A stretch of 36,510 nt of DNA from a virus. The notes beneath the pieces are model-generated. The model ran no database searches. It was given only the letters and a program-made list of their open reading frames with translations, and had not been told where the DNA came from. The position numbers and the translations under genes were made by a program. The stretch is from positions 1-36,510 of IMG/VR virus record IMGVR_UViG_3300037296_000140; one strand, 5' to 3'. Position 1 is the stretch's first letter. Each line of letters starts with the position of its first letter. This document shows positions 23,493 through 30,550 of this stretch, in pieces.

Positions 23493-24026
23493 TCATGGTT
23501 TAATAACCACAGGCTGCCTTTTCACGTTAATGGGTTGTGTAAGCCAGTAACGATCAAACAGACAATGGTCGTCAAGCTGGCAATTTGGATCTAAACAATG
23601 ACGGCAACGGGGTTTAGTTACTGATTCCGCTTCAATATCTTCTATAGCCCGCTCATTCGCGTTCGCCGGAGGACGACTAAACTTACCTTCTAACCTTATT
23701 TTTGCAGCAGCTTTTCTTATTTCCTCAGAAGCCTTCTTGATTGCTTCCGCATCAAACCTAAAATCATGAAAGTAACGGTTTGTTGGTAATTCGATAGATT
23801 CCGCGACGCGTTCGCCTAGCAAGCGTTTGTTGTCGCATTCTATAACGGCCATTTTCAAAAGTAGGTCACCAATCAGGTGTTTTGGTATCACGTAGCTCTC
23901 CACGATGCCGTGTCTAACGATTTGCAGCGTATCGGCACAATTTACCGCCGTGGCTAGCGTTCCGTTGTCTACCTGCCCGAGGGTGATTTTTTGGGCGTGT
24001 TCTATGATGGTTTCTAGGTCTTTCAT
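23493..24026 (-). CDS. Unknown phage protein with Cys/His cluster
   Basis: 177 aa. Helical N-terminal part (ETIIEHAQKITLGQVDNGTL), a region EAIKKASEEIRKAAAKIRLE with helix character, and a C-terminal cluster CRHCLDPNCQLDDHCLFDRY with several possible zinc ligands. It follows the DUF3850-like gene with a 1-bp gap, so the two are co-transcribed. Family not recognised. Confidence 0.7.
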   Translation of the reverse strand: MKDLETIIEHAQKITLGQVDNGTLATAVNCADTLQIVRHGIVESYVIPKHLIGDLLLKMAVIECDNKRLLGERVAESIELPTNRYFHDFRFDAEAIKKASEEIRKAAAKIRLEGKFSRPPANANERAIEDIEAESVTKPRCRHCLDPNCQLDDHCLFDRYWLTQPINVKRQPVVIKP

Positions 24027-24027
24027 G

Positions 24028-24513
24028 CTATACCCCTTTCCCTTCCAACAGTTTAACCGCCTTTTCCGCCTTCTCTCTTGCCATATCCACGTAATGAATG
24101 GCGGTATCGTCTTCCGTGTGATTACTGACCATGCCGATACATTCCGCCGCTTGCTCTATTTCGTGTTTTGCCTCTTCAATGCGCTCAATCTTCTTTTGCA
24201 TTGCTGGCCATGCACATTGACACTGTGTCGAATCACCATGGCATTGATGGCAAACAGGCGCCATGCTCAACATGCAGTAACCAACAGGCAACCCCCAATC
24301 ACCACAATCAACAATGTGTGTAATGACTCGACGCACATTCTCTTTGAACATACTGCCACCCAGAACACTTCCCCCTTTTATCGAAAATGGGTAAAACTCT
24401 AAAATGTCGCCAACCTTGTAATCTCGGTCATTAATACGGATCTCGGCTTTTTTCTCACCAATTACCAAACTACCCCAGAACATTGGATCTATTTTCAATT
24501 CATGTACTTTCAT
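24028..24513 (-). CDS. ASCH/DUF3850-type domain protein
   Basis: 161 aa. Residues 1-85 match the DUF3850/ASCH pattern (KVHELKIDPMFWGSLVIGEK, then KAEIRINDRDYKVGDILEF), a PUA-like fold thought to bind RNA. The rest has Cys-rich PVCHQCHGDSTQCQCAWP (likely a metal site) and a helical coiled-coil-like end. The start is preceded by a GGGGAG site. Sits between repeat copy 3 and the 23493 gene. Target RNA unknown. Confidence 0.75.
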   Translation of the reverse strand: MKVHELKIDPMFWGSLVIGEKKAEIRINDRDYKVGDILEFYPFSIKGGSVLGGSMFKENVRRVITHIVDCGDWGLPVGYCMLSMAPVCHQCHGDSTQCQCAWPAMQKKIERIEEAKHEIEQAAECIGMVSNHTEDDTAIHYVDMAREKAEKAVKLLEGKGV

Positions 24514-24533
24514 TGCTATTACTCCCCAGTGTT

Positions 24534-24561
24534 AATTTTTAAAAACGTGACGTGTCACGCT
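24534..24561. repeat. 28-bp boundary repeat, copy 3
   Basis: AATTTTTAAAAACG then TGACGTGTCACGCT; identical to copies 2 and 4. It follows directly on the stop codon (TAG, 24560-24562) of the 24560 gene and lies 21 bp before the start of the DUF3850-like gene. Confidence 0.9.
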
Positions 24562-24808
24562 ATTCGGTTCTTGATCCGCCAATCATGGCGAGCAAACGCG
24601 GCTCTATTGGCTCGCGTTGTTGCTGTTCGATTGTCTCTTCCATGCTTTTCGCATACTCAAAAACACCATCATCAGAAACAAGAATCCCATCACTCGCGCC
24701 CGTTTTAGGGTTGCGGGTAACGGCCAGCCCTAGCGGGTGCAATACCTCTTGGTTGATTCGGGCCATCAAACCCAATTCTGCTAATTGGTTCCAATCTATT
24801 GATTTCAT
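24560..24808 (-). CDS. Small conserved phage protein
   Basis: 82 aa. MKSIDWNQLAELGLMARINQ is followed by EVLHPLGLAVTRNPKTGASD and GILVSDDGVFEYAKSMEETI. This pattern recurs in small early proteins of many phages (a D-W-N/K start and a Pro-Leu-Gly-Leu core), but no function is known. It is a one-gene cassette with a 28-bp repeat on each side. A GGGGGAA ribosome site precedes the start. Confidence 0.72.
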   Translation of the reverse strand: MKSIDWNQLAELGLMARINQEVLHPLGLAVTRNPKTGASDGILVSDDGVFEYAKSMEETIEQQQREPIEPRLLAMIGGSRTE

Positions 24809-24829
24809 AATGCGTTCCCCCGTTTGGTT

Positions 24830-24857
24830 AATTTTTAAAAACGTGACGTGTCACGCT
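24830..24857. repeat. 28-bp boundary repeat, copy 4
   Basis: AATTTTTAAAAACG then TGACGTGTCACGCT; identical to copies 2 and 3. It lies 6 bp after the stop of the 24864 gene and 21 bp before the start at 24808, the same spacing as copies 2 and 3. Confidence 0.9.
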
Positions 24858-24863
24858 ATGGTT

Positions 24864-25256
24864 TTACAATCTCAGTTTCTTTTCTTCCCGCGTGTACCAG
24901 CATTCAGCCACGCCTTTTAATTTCGGTATGCCTAGGCCATTTTTGCAGCCCATTGGTAATGGCTCGCCGCAAAAGTCGCATTGTCCTAAGTGCTTTTTCT
25001 CTTCATCCACCCGCTTCTTTTCACGACGGATCAAGGTAGAGATAAATTCTTCAGGACTGTAAGGCTCGGCCCCGCCGCGATAGGCGCATAGCTCGGCCAG
25101 TGTTTCGGACTCGGTTTGTGATAATGGAACTCGGTATTCATGAATACCGAGTTCAGATTTTTTTTCGGCATCCCGTTGGCGTTTAGCGCGCTGGCGCTCT
25201 TTGTCTTGCTGGCGCTTCTTATCAGCCTTGGCTTTGGTTTTGGCGTCCACACTCAC
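24864..25256 (-). CDS. Unknown protein with basic N-terminus and C-terminal zinc motif
   Basis: 130 aa from a GTG start at 25256 that overlaps the Ogr stop (GTGA), with an AAAGGGG site upstream. The first 35 residues are Lys/Arg/Gln-rich (KAKADKKRQQDKERQRAKRQ). A middle region (YRVPLSQTESETLAELCAYR, then EEFISTLIRREKKRVDEEKK) looks like a ribbon-helix-helix-type segment, and a C-terminal CDFCGEPLPMGCKNG motif looks like a metal site. Probably nucleic-acid-binding. Translationally coupled to ogr. Family not recognised. Confidence 0.7.
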   Translation of the reverse strand: MSVDAKTKAKADKKRQQDKERQRAKRQRDAEKKSELGIHEYRVPLSQTESETLAELCAYRGGAEPYSPEEFISTLIRREKKRVDEEKKHLGQCDFCGEPLPMGCKNGLGIPKLKGVAECWYTREEKKLRL

Positions 25257-25507
25257 ACCCCTTTGATGTTCAGTTGTTCTTGCTGCTCTAGAATCTTGCG
25301 CGCCATGCTAATCACGTCGCGTTGCGGTGGGTTTACGTAGTGCTTAAATTCCATACCAAAAACAGAACGCGCGCCGCATCCGTCCTTTGCCATGCACTGC
25401 ACGTAAAGTTCCTTATAAAACACGTCTGTTATCTCTTTTGCTAAATCGTTACTGTTGGTGATTACCGCTTTACCCTTACAGTGAGGACATTTAACCCGTA
25501 CTGACAT
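25253..25507 (-). CDS. ogr: Late transcription activator, Ogr/Delta family
   Basis: 84 aa from ATG at 25507, which has a clear GGAGG site 8 bp upstream. The longer frame to 25603 overlaps the replication gene in another frame and is unlikely to be translated. Zinc-finger pattern: VKCPHCKGKAVITNSND, then VQCMAKDGCGARSVFG, i.e. CxxC...C(x5)C as in P2 Ogr, ending with MEFKHYVNPP like the YIVKPG of Ogr. In P2 this protein binds upstream of late promoters and contacts RNA polymerase alpha. It should turn on the divergent late blocks around 17138-17311. It overlaps the end of the replication gene. Confidence 0.82.
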   Translation of the reverse strand: MSVRVKCPHCKGKAVITNSNDLAKEITDVFYKELYVQCMAKDGCGARSVFGMEFKHYVNPPQRDVISMARKILEQQEQLNIKGV

Positions 25508-27275
25508 TTGCGCCACCTCCACCACTTCCGGTTGGCTGATTTCTAAGGCCGAAACTCGGCCCCGTACACTTATTGACACGAGTCCAAGGGACGGCTTCGC
25601 CATCCTCTAAAGAAGAAGACCCTTTTTTACGTACAGTCCATTCGTGAAGTCGAGTAATCAGCACATTGATTTCATTCGCCACGCCTTTTACTGCCTTGAC
25701 CATTTCCCCATATTGATTTTCTACTTCATCGCTATAGTGAATTTTCAACGCTTGATCACGGCCAGCAAACACGCCGCCCATCAGCTTTACGAATCCGCTA
25801 TAGTCGGCACGGTTGGCCGCGTGATAAATGTCTTTAAAAAACTCAGGCGCATTGTCTTTGCCGAACTTGCGCAACTCGCGCCAAATCGTAACGGACGCAC
25901 CGCCAACAAACTGAAACTGACGAATACGATTCAAACGTGCCCACGCCACAATGCGATTGGCCGCATCACTACCGCTTCGACCTGTCTCGTGGTCGGTATC
26001 TACATGTTTACCGTGGATGTTTTTAGAAATGTATTTGACGATGTAACCCACTGCCGAACCTTTGGCCGGATCAATCTTTTCGACTTTAACGCGGTACTTT
26101 TTAGCACCCGCTTCATTGCCATCTTCTTGCAGGGCATAATGATGAAACGCGTCTAAAAATTCTTTTGCTCGGCTCGGTTGAACCCACAACATTAAATGCC
26201 AATGTGGGCACCCGTCATGATGCGGCTCTACCGTGCGTAAACCATAAAACGGAATGCCATGGCGCTCGCACCATGAACGGAATCGACACCAAACCCCGTT
26301 CAAATAGGTATGCGCTTCCCGCACATCTGGACACCCTGCACGCCAGTATTTTTTATTTCTCACACTGATATGCTTATCGTCTTTTTTGATTGATGTAATG
26401 GGATGGTACTTAGACGGAGCGGTTAGCGTGAGAAAGTAACCTTGGTGTCCTTGCTCTTCTGATATCTCTTCCAAGCCTTTGGCACGAACAACTAATTCTG
26501 AAAAACGGTTATCAGCATTGGACACACACTTTTCAGACAATTCAGCCAACGTGAAGGATTGGCCCAGTTCGTTGATTGCTTCCCAACCTTCTAAAAAGGC
26601 TTTGTTATTGGCTTTCTGTTTTTCCGCTTTGTTCAATGCCCAGTTAGACACATACGGCGATTTGTAACGCTCTACTTCGCCGCACTCCCTCAAGATATCT
26701 TCAACAATTACCCATTGCTTTTTCGCCTGTCGAGTCCACCATTCTGGCGTAATCATTCTCGCCATTAACCCCAACAACTTATCGTTGTCGTCCCAACCTT
26801 TAAAATTGACACCGACCTCAACAAGTTGGGATTGCATAAAGCCTTTTACCGCTTCAATGCCGTTTTGAACATAAATGCCCATCATCTCGACTTCAAAATA
26901 ATTACTGCGTTTTTCAGCCCATGACGCCAAATGTTCGCCGTCAAATTCCGTGATCATCTTGTCGCAAAAATGCAGACGTTTAACCACATGACGCAACCAC
27001 GCCATAGTCGTTCCTTTCCGCTCTTTGCCGCGCACTTCCAATTCATGCAAACGGTCACATTCTTTACCGATAGGCCCACGCATTACCGTGACTTTCGCCA
27101 ATAATTCAAAGCGCTCAATCACACCACGCAACCAATTGTTGGCCGCAACATAGCCCTTTTCTTGGTCTAACTCGTCAAGACGCTTTTGCAAAACAGTAGC
27201 GTCCTCACGACTTACACCGCTCAATAATTCCGCGCGCCAAACCAAACACTGTTCCGTTGGCATTGTGTTAATCAT
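25491..27275 (-). CDS. Replication initiation endonuclease (gpA-like, HUH)
   Basis: 594 aa from ATG at 27275, chosen because GGAGG lies 9 bp upstream; the longer frame to 27296 lies inside the preceding gene. P2 gpA-type rolling-circle initiator: HUH metal motif CPHWHLMLWV (His358 and His360), and a two-tyrosine motif YIVKYISKNI (Tyr411 and Tyr415). These tyrosines nick one strand and join the ends after a round. The conserved SGHxGYFLTLTAPSKYHP-like stretch (GYFLTLTAPSKYHPI) is a family signature. The nicking site is usually inside the gene itself. P2 gpA is 761 aa, so this version is smaller. Confidence 0.92.
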   Translation of the reverse strand: MINTMPTEQCLVWRAELLSGVSREDATVLQKRLDELDQEKGYVAANNWLRGVIERFELLAKVTVMRGPIGKECDRLHELEVRGKERKGTTMAWLRHVVKRLHFCDKMITEFDGEHLASWAEKRSNYFEVEMMGIYVQNGIEAVKGFMQSQLVEVGVNFKGWDDNDKLLGLMARMITPEWWTRQAKKQWVIVEDILRECGEVERYKSPYVSNWALNKAEKQKANNKAFLEGWEAINELGQSFTLAELSEKCVSNADNRFSELVVRAKGLEEISEEQGHQGYFLTLTAPSKYHPITSIKKDDKHISVRNKKYWRAGCPDVREAHTYLNGVWCRFRSWCERHGIPFYGLRTVEPHHDGCPHWHLMLWVQPSRAKEFLDAFHHYALQEDGNEAGAKKYRVKVEKIDPAKGSAVGYIVKYISKNIHGKHVDTDHETGRSGSDAANRIVAWARLNRIRQFQFVGGASVTIWRELRKFGKDNAPEFFKDIYHAANRADYSGFVKLMGGVFAGRDQALKIHYSDEVENQYGEMVKAVKGVANEINVLITRLHEWTVRKKGSSSLEDGEAVPWTRVNKCTGPSFGLRNQPTGSGGGGANVSTG

Positions 27276-27837
27276 GCTCAATCGCCTCCACACCATCTAA
27301 CGCACGAAAACTTTGTGCGATATCACGCATGACAATCTGGTAATCAGAATGACCTTCGAACATTCCCGCGACCCGCTCCAAAATAACCATCTTGTTTGCC
27401 AAGGCATGAGCCGCTGAATTCACCGTCCAAGACTGTGTAAAGTGCGGTCCAATAACATCGCGCATGGTGCCTTTTTCAAGCAGCAAGAATTTATCTAACT
27501 CTCCTTTTACCGCCGCATTCACCATTCGCATCATCATGTCTAATTCGAAGCAACAAAGCGGGTGCGCTGACTGCTCAAAAAAACCTTCGAACGAATACCG
27601 CCCCTTATCAACAGAACTGGAATTAAAAGACGGCTTATCACGCAACTTCATCAATGTGTATTCTGGTGACCAGATACTCATGAAGGTTTCACCCGCAATG
27701 CCGCCCTTGTCTATCTCATGACACACGAACATCTTTTGCCAATGGCTAGCGATAAGACGCAACACGTTTAATTCCGTTGTCGTGAACGAAAATAAAATCG
27801 ACTGAACTTTGTTTAATGGTTTTGGTTGCACTGTCAT
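27268..27837 (-). CDS. Unknown early protein upstream of replication gene
   Basis: 189 aa, AGAGG site upstream of the ATG at 27837. It overlaps the replication gene start by 8 bp, so translation is coupled. Mostly helical, with NVLRLIASHWQKMFVCHEID and FELDMMMRMVNAAVKGELDK; no known motif. Its first 92 bp also encode the end of the 27746 gene in another frame. A role in replication control is possible from its position in front of gpA. Confidence 0.72.
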   Translation of the reverse strand: MTVQPKPLNKVQSILFSFTTTELNVLRLIASHWQKMFVCHEIDKGGIAGETFMSIWSPEYTLMKLRDKPSFNSSSVDKGRYSFEGFFEQSAHPLCCFELDMMMRMVNAAVKGELDKFLLLEKGTMRDVIGPHFTQSWTVNSAAHALANKMVILERVAGMFEGHSDYQIVMRDIAQSFRALDGVEAIEHD

Positions 27838-27973
27838 TGCGTTGAACCTCTAATGCTTTCTTTTCTTCTTTCCACGAACGCCATATTTTCTGACGTACTT
27901 CTTGCGGCGGCATGATCCGCAACATGGCTTTTAGCTGTTCGTATGACAGCTCAAGGGGTGTGATAATTTGCAT
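27746..27973 (-). CDS. Small unknown protein with extensive overlap of next gene
   Basis: 75 aa from ATG at 27973 with a GCGAGGA site 7 bp upstream. First part MQIITPLELSYEQLKAMLRI reads like a real domain; the last 30 residues are encoded inside the start of the next gene in another frame (27746-27837). The frame further upstream (to 28039) overlaps the zinc-ribbon gene and is not needed. If both are translated, 92 bp are read in two frames. The start of the overlap could be a replacement tail. No function known. Confidence 0.6.
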   Translation of the reverse strand: MQIITPLELSYEQLKAMLRIMPPQEVRQKIWRSWKEEKKALEVQRNDSATKTIKQSSVDFIFVHDNGIKRVASYR

Positions 27974-28212
27974 GTGTCGTCCTCGCGGTTCATGGCGTCT
28001 AGTTCCTCGCCACTTACTAAGAATTCGGAATGGCCGCACTCAGGGCAGAACTTGGCACCACCCAATAAACCAAACCATCCACCTAAGTGGCTTTTGGTTC
28101 CTTTCCAACCGCAATCGATGCAGTCGTAAGTCTCGGCGCCGTCTTTTTGAATAGCTTCGAATTGCTGTATTTGCGCTTCACGCGCTTGATGATTTATCTT
28201 TGCTGACATCAT
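27931..28212 (-). CDS. Small zinc-ribbon protein
   Basis: 93 aa. A zinc ribbon with CIDCGWKG and FCPECGHSEF (two Cys pairs at about 36-39 and 76-79) separated by a Gly/Trp-rich loop (HLGGWFGLLGGAK). It could bind nucleic acid or act as a protein adaptor. The N-terminal 30 residues are helical. Start ATG at 28212 overlaps the stop of the upstream small gene. Not Ogr-like in spacing. Function unknown. Confidence 0.7.
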   Translation of the reverse strand: MMSAKINHQAREAQIQQFEAIQKDGAETYDCIDCGWKGTKSHLGGWFGLLGGAKFCPECGHSEFLVSGEELDAMNREDDTCKLSHPLSCHTNS

Positions 28213-28346
28213 AAAAAACCCACTTTGATAAACATCGAAAATTCCGCCACACTACCAACAACCAAAAATAAAGCAGACGCCGCGGCCAAGGCCATGCGGC
28301 GGTTATGTCTTTTTCTGGCTGTTTTTTCCGTGAAATCGAAATGCAT
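28209..28346 (-). CDS. Small single-TM protein (45 aa)
   Basis: 45 codons, MHFDFTEKTARKRHNRRMAL followed by AAASALFLVVGSVAEFSMFI. A positively charged cytoplasmic start is followed by one membrane segment (about 19-40). The ribosome site GGGGGTG is 5 bp upstream. The stop codon overlaps the start of the next gene in TTATGATG, so the two are coupled. It fits the many tiny membrane proteins of phage early regions; function unknown. Confidence 0.65.
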   Translation of the reverse strand: MHFDFTEKTARKRHNRRMALAAASALFLVVGSVAEFSMFIKVGFL

Positions 28347-28359
28347 ACATCACCCCCAA

Positions 28360-28785
28360 CTATCGCCCGTGAGCAATCACGGCCAGACGCGTTCTTTCTA
28401 ATGAGCCAATGGCTTCATCCACTTCTTTCAATACTTTGGAACGTTCGCGCTCGGTCAATCGATTGTCGGCCAAGGCTTCTTGCACCACGGCGAATACGTC
28501 GCCGCACTCTTTGCCTTGGTTGATCATGGCGTCAAGGATGGAACCGGGCGCGTCTTTCAATGTGCTTAACACCAGCTCGGCTTGCATGGCGCGCAACACG
28601 ACGCCGTTACCGGTTAGGATCGTGATGGCGAATAGCTCATGAACGGTTAATTTATTGAAGGCGTTTTCAGGGTTGACCTTGTTGGTCAATATTTTGCGGC
28701 TTATACCGAGCGTGTCGGCTATTTGCCCAGCGTCCATTTCAGACGTATGGACAAGGTCGTGCAGTGCTTTTTGAAAGTGATCCAT
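28360..28785 (-). CDS. Phage regulatory protein, CII-like (CP76 family)
   Basis: 141 aa from ATG at 28785 (MDHFQKALHDLVHTSEMDAG), placed 9 bp after a GGAG site in gtctggggagaga. The open frame continues upstream into cro but is not expected to be used. Helix-turn-helix DAGQIADTLGISRKILTNKV, then FNKLTVHELFAITILTGNGV. The pattern matches the phage regulatory CII family of P2-like and related phages, which controls repressor or early-gene transcription. Second gene of the minus-strand early operon after cro. Confidence 0.78.
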   Translation of the reverse strand: MDHFQKALHDLVHTSEMDAGQIADTLGISRKILTNKVNPENAFNKLTVHELFAITILTGNGVVLRAMQAELVLSTLKDAPGSILDAMINQGKECGDVFAVVQEALADNRLTERERSKVLKEVDEAIGSLERTRLAVIAHGR

Positions 28786-28822
28786 CTTCATTCTCTCCCC
28801 AGACAATGGCATGTTTTTAAAA

Positions 28823-29023
28823 CTAAGCGGTTTGTTTATGCTGACAGCTATACAAAGAAGCATCGTATTTAAGATCGCCTTCTGTAATTCGCTCTAGCTT
28901 CATGGCGTGAATCTCTGGGATTCGATCTGGCCAACAAGAAATCGCGGCACGAGAAAGATTTAGCGTTCTTGCAACCTCGGACTGATTTCCACCAAAGTGT
29001 TCAACAACAGTTTGTTTGAGCAT
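28823..29023 (-). CDS. cro: Cro-like repressor
   Basis: 66 aa from ATG at 29023, with an AAGGGG site upstream; a TTG at 29032 is less likely. Helix-turn-helix GGNQSEVARTLNLSRAAISC, then WPDRIPEIHAMKLERITEGD, the pattern of Cro/DicC-type small repressors, whose C-terminal tail contacts the second subunit. It is divergent from the CI gene. Promoter TTGACA-17-TAGTGT lies at 29084-29056 with a palindromic operator over its -10 and start site. Confidence 0.85.
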   Translation of the reverse strand: MLKQTVVEHFGGNQSEVARTLNLSRAAISCWPDRIPEIHAMKLERITEGDLKYDASLYSCQHKQTA

Positions 29024-29041
29024 TTTTACCAACCCCTTAAC

Positions 29042-29057
29042 GTTTAGTTAACCGAAC
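29042..29057. promoter_or_regulatory. Operator O1 at the cro promoter
   Basis: GTTTAGTTAACCGAAC; an almost perfect palindrome (its complement reads GTTCGGTTAACTAAAC). It overlaps the last bases of the -10 box of the cro promoter and the start site. The same sequence motif occurs at 29841-29856 over another promoter. A further half-palindrome (CTAATCGTTAG, 29059-29069) lies inside the promoter spacer and may be a second site. Confidence 0.75.
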
Positions 29058-29084
29058 ACTAATCGTTAGGCAAATGTATGTCAA
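29056..29084 (-). promoter_or_regulatory. Promoter of cro and the minus-strand early operon
   Basis: On the minus strand: TTGACA (29084-29079), 17-bp spacer, TAGTGT (29061-29056). The -35 is a perfect consensus. The operator O1 starts within the -10. It drives cro, the CII-like gene and the replication block. Confidence 0.78.
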
Positions 29085-29126
29085 GACGTTCTAACATAAT
29101 GTTTTGTTTAATTGACGGTTATTCAT

Positions 29127-29777
29127 ATGACTACAGGCCAAAGAATTTCGAAAAAGAGACAAGAACTAGGCATCTCGCTTAGAGCGCTTGGTCGATTAAT
29201 TAGCGCCGCACCCGCAACAGTTTCACTATGGGAGCACGACACAAACCAACCAAATAGTGAAAACCTACTCAAACTAGCCAAAGCCCTAAACACCACGCCC
29301 GAATGGTTAAGACATGGACACGGCGTAAAAGAAAGCAAAAATATTTACAATATTGAGCCGGCATCAAAACAACCAGCCACAAGAAAACTACCCGTAATTA
29401 GCCACGTTCACGCTGGAAACTGGGCAGAAGCAATAGACTACTATGCGGCTGGAGACGATGTAGAATGGGAAGATGCACCTTACTCAACCAGCACAAACGC
29501 TTTTTGGTTGCGCGTAGTCGGCGACAGCATGACGTCACCTGTTGGATTAAGCATCACAGAAGGAATGTTAATATTAGTTGATCCCGACATAGCGCCCGAA
29601 AATGGAAAGCTAGTGGTTGCAAAGCTAGACGGAACCGATGAAGTTACCTTTAAGAAACTGGTTATTGATGCTGGTCAAAAATACTTAAAACCTTTAAATC
29701 AATCCTACCGCCCGATTGATATTAACGGCAATTGCCAGATTGTCGGCGTCGTCACAGAGCTAAAGCTTAAACTCTAA
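29127..29777 (+). CDS. cI: CI-type repressor with LexA-like autoprotease
   Basis: 216 aa from ATG at 29127; a TTG at 29112 extends the frame but has no ribosome site. N-terminal helix-turn-helix (residues 5-55: LRALGRLISAAPATVSLWEH). C-terminal S24 domain: Ala96-Gly97 cleavage site (VHAGNW), Ser134 (VVGDSMTSP) and Lys166 (VVAKLDG), so the protein should cleave itself in response to RecA. It probably binds the palindromes at 29042-29057 and 29841-29856. It is divergent from cro. Confidence 0.9.
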   Translation: MTTGQRISKKRQELGISLRALGRLISAAPATVSLWEHDTNQPNSENLLKLAKALNTTPEWLRHGHGVKESKNIYNIEPASKQPATRKLPVISHVHAGNWAEAIDYYAAGDDVEWEDAPYSTSTNAFWLRVVGDSMTSPVGLSITEGMLILVDPDIAPENGKLVVAKLDGTDEVTFKKLVIDAGQKYLKPLNQSYRPIDINGNCQIVGVVTELKLKL

Positions 29778-29813
29778 ATCTCACCTCCCCCTAACAAAAA
29801 GTGTTTATGTTGC

Positions 29814-29842
29814 TTGACATAAAACACTTTCGTCTTTACTGT
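29814..29842 (+). promoter_or_regulatory. Second repressor-controlled promoter
   Basis: TTGACA (29814-29819), 17-bp spacer, TACTGT (29837-29842). The architecture is that of the cro promoter: same -35 sequence, same spacer length, operator beginning at the same place in the -10 box. It drives the plus-strand early operon from 29882. Confidence 0.78.
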
Positions 29843-29856
29843 TTGGCTAACTAAAC
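29841..29856. promoter_or_regulatory. Operator O2 at the 29882 operon
   Basis: GTTTGGCTAACTAAAC. Its complement GTTTAGTTAGCCAAAC matches O1 (GTTTAGTTAACCGAAC) at 14 of 16 positions. It covers the end of the -10 box and the expected start of transcription, so repressor binding would block the promoter. Confidence 0.7.
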
Positions 29857-29881
29857 ACCTATAGACAGCAGGGGACACACA

Positions 29882-30217
29882 ATGACAAACCAAGCCACCA
29901 TCATCAAAGCAATGGGCAATACCAACTTTCTAGACTTCGTTGAATCTCACGATAAAAGCGGTCGTTTAGAAAAAACGTGCGCTGAATTCTTCACGGATTA
30001 CCACGGCAACGACGCCGCCGCTCAATTAACCACTCTTAATGATCTTCACCTTTTTTCGTTATGGCGCTTCTTTGTTACCTATATGTTGGGCTTTGCACCA
30101 TACGGCTTTCAAATGGATATGGCATTCAACTCTGACTGCAAAACACCATGGGAAACAGAAGGCCTGAAAAAGCTAATCACCGAACAACACGAATACGCCA
30201 TTAGCCAATTTGCATAA
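29882..30217 (+). CDS. Unknown early protein
   Basis: 111 aa. MTNQATIIKAMGNTNFLDFV, then AQLTTLNDLHLFSLWRFFVT and YGFQMDMAFNSDCKTPWETE. Acidic, helical, no membrane segment or known motif. First gene after the CI-type operator/promoter, so presumably repressed in the lysogen and made on induction. The ribosome site is GGGGACAC. Function unknown. Confidence 0.7.
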   Translation: MTNQATIIKAMGNTNFLDFVESHDKSGRLEKTCAEFFTDYHGNDAAAQLTTLNDLHLFSLWRFFVTYMLGFAPYGFQMDMAFNSDCKTPWETEGLKKLITEQHEYAISQFA

Positions 30218-30227
30218 GGAGAACACC

Positions 30228-30479
30228 ATGACACAGCCAGTAAAAAGCGAACTCATCAAAATCAAAGACGTTATGAACATGACGACATTTAGCCGCAACA
30301 CGGTTTACAAACTGATTGGTAGTGGTGAGTTCCCACGCCAATTGAAAGTAGGTGCGGGCTCTTATTGGAGACGCAAAGAAGTGGAGCAATGGCTAGACGA
30401 TTTAATGCCAGCCACCGACGAGCAAGTGCAACTTGCCTCAGAACAGGCCGCTAACGCAGCCAGAAGAAAAACGCATTAA
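30228..30479 (+). CDS. AlpA-family transcriptional regulator
   Basis: 83 aa from ATG at 30228, preceded by AAGGAG at 7 bp; an upstream ATG in frame is within the preceding gene's end. AlpA-type helix-turn-helix: LIKIKDVMNMTTFSRNTVYK, then LIGSGEFPRQLKVGAGSYWR and KEVEQWLDDLM. AlpA proteins of P4-like elements activate integrase/excision genes, so this may promote prophage excision. It could act on the integrase at 35047. Confidence 0.85.
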   Translation: MTQPVKSELIKIKDVMNMTTFSRNTVYKLIGSGEFPRQLKVGAGSYWRRKEVEQWLDDLMPATDEQVQLASEQAANAARRKTH

Positions 30480-30484
30480 AAAAA

Positions 30485-30516
30485 AGGCCGGTAGGAAATG
30501 CAACTTCCCAACCGGC
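30485..30516. other. Hairpin, terminator-like on the minus strand
   Basis: Arms GGCCGGT...GGAA (30485-30496) and TTCC...ACCGGCC (30504-30516) around ATGCAAC. On the plus strand there is an A8 run before it and no T run after it, so it is not a normal terminator of the operon. On the minus strand it is followed by T8. It may stop antisense transcription or act as an mRNA structure between the AlpA-like gene and the small gene at 30551. Confidence 0.6.
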
Positions 30517-30550
30517 CGAGACAAAACCAACCATTACAAAGGAATCAATT

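Noticed and set aside
25253-25603. Longer 116-codon reading of the Ogr-like protein
   Set aside because: The first 32 residues have no family match and overlap the replication gene; the internal ATG at 25507 has a GGAGG site.
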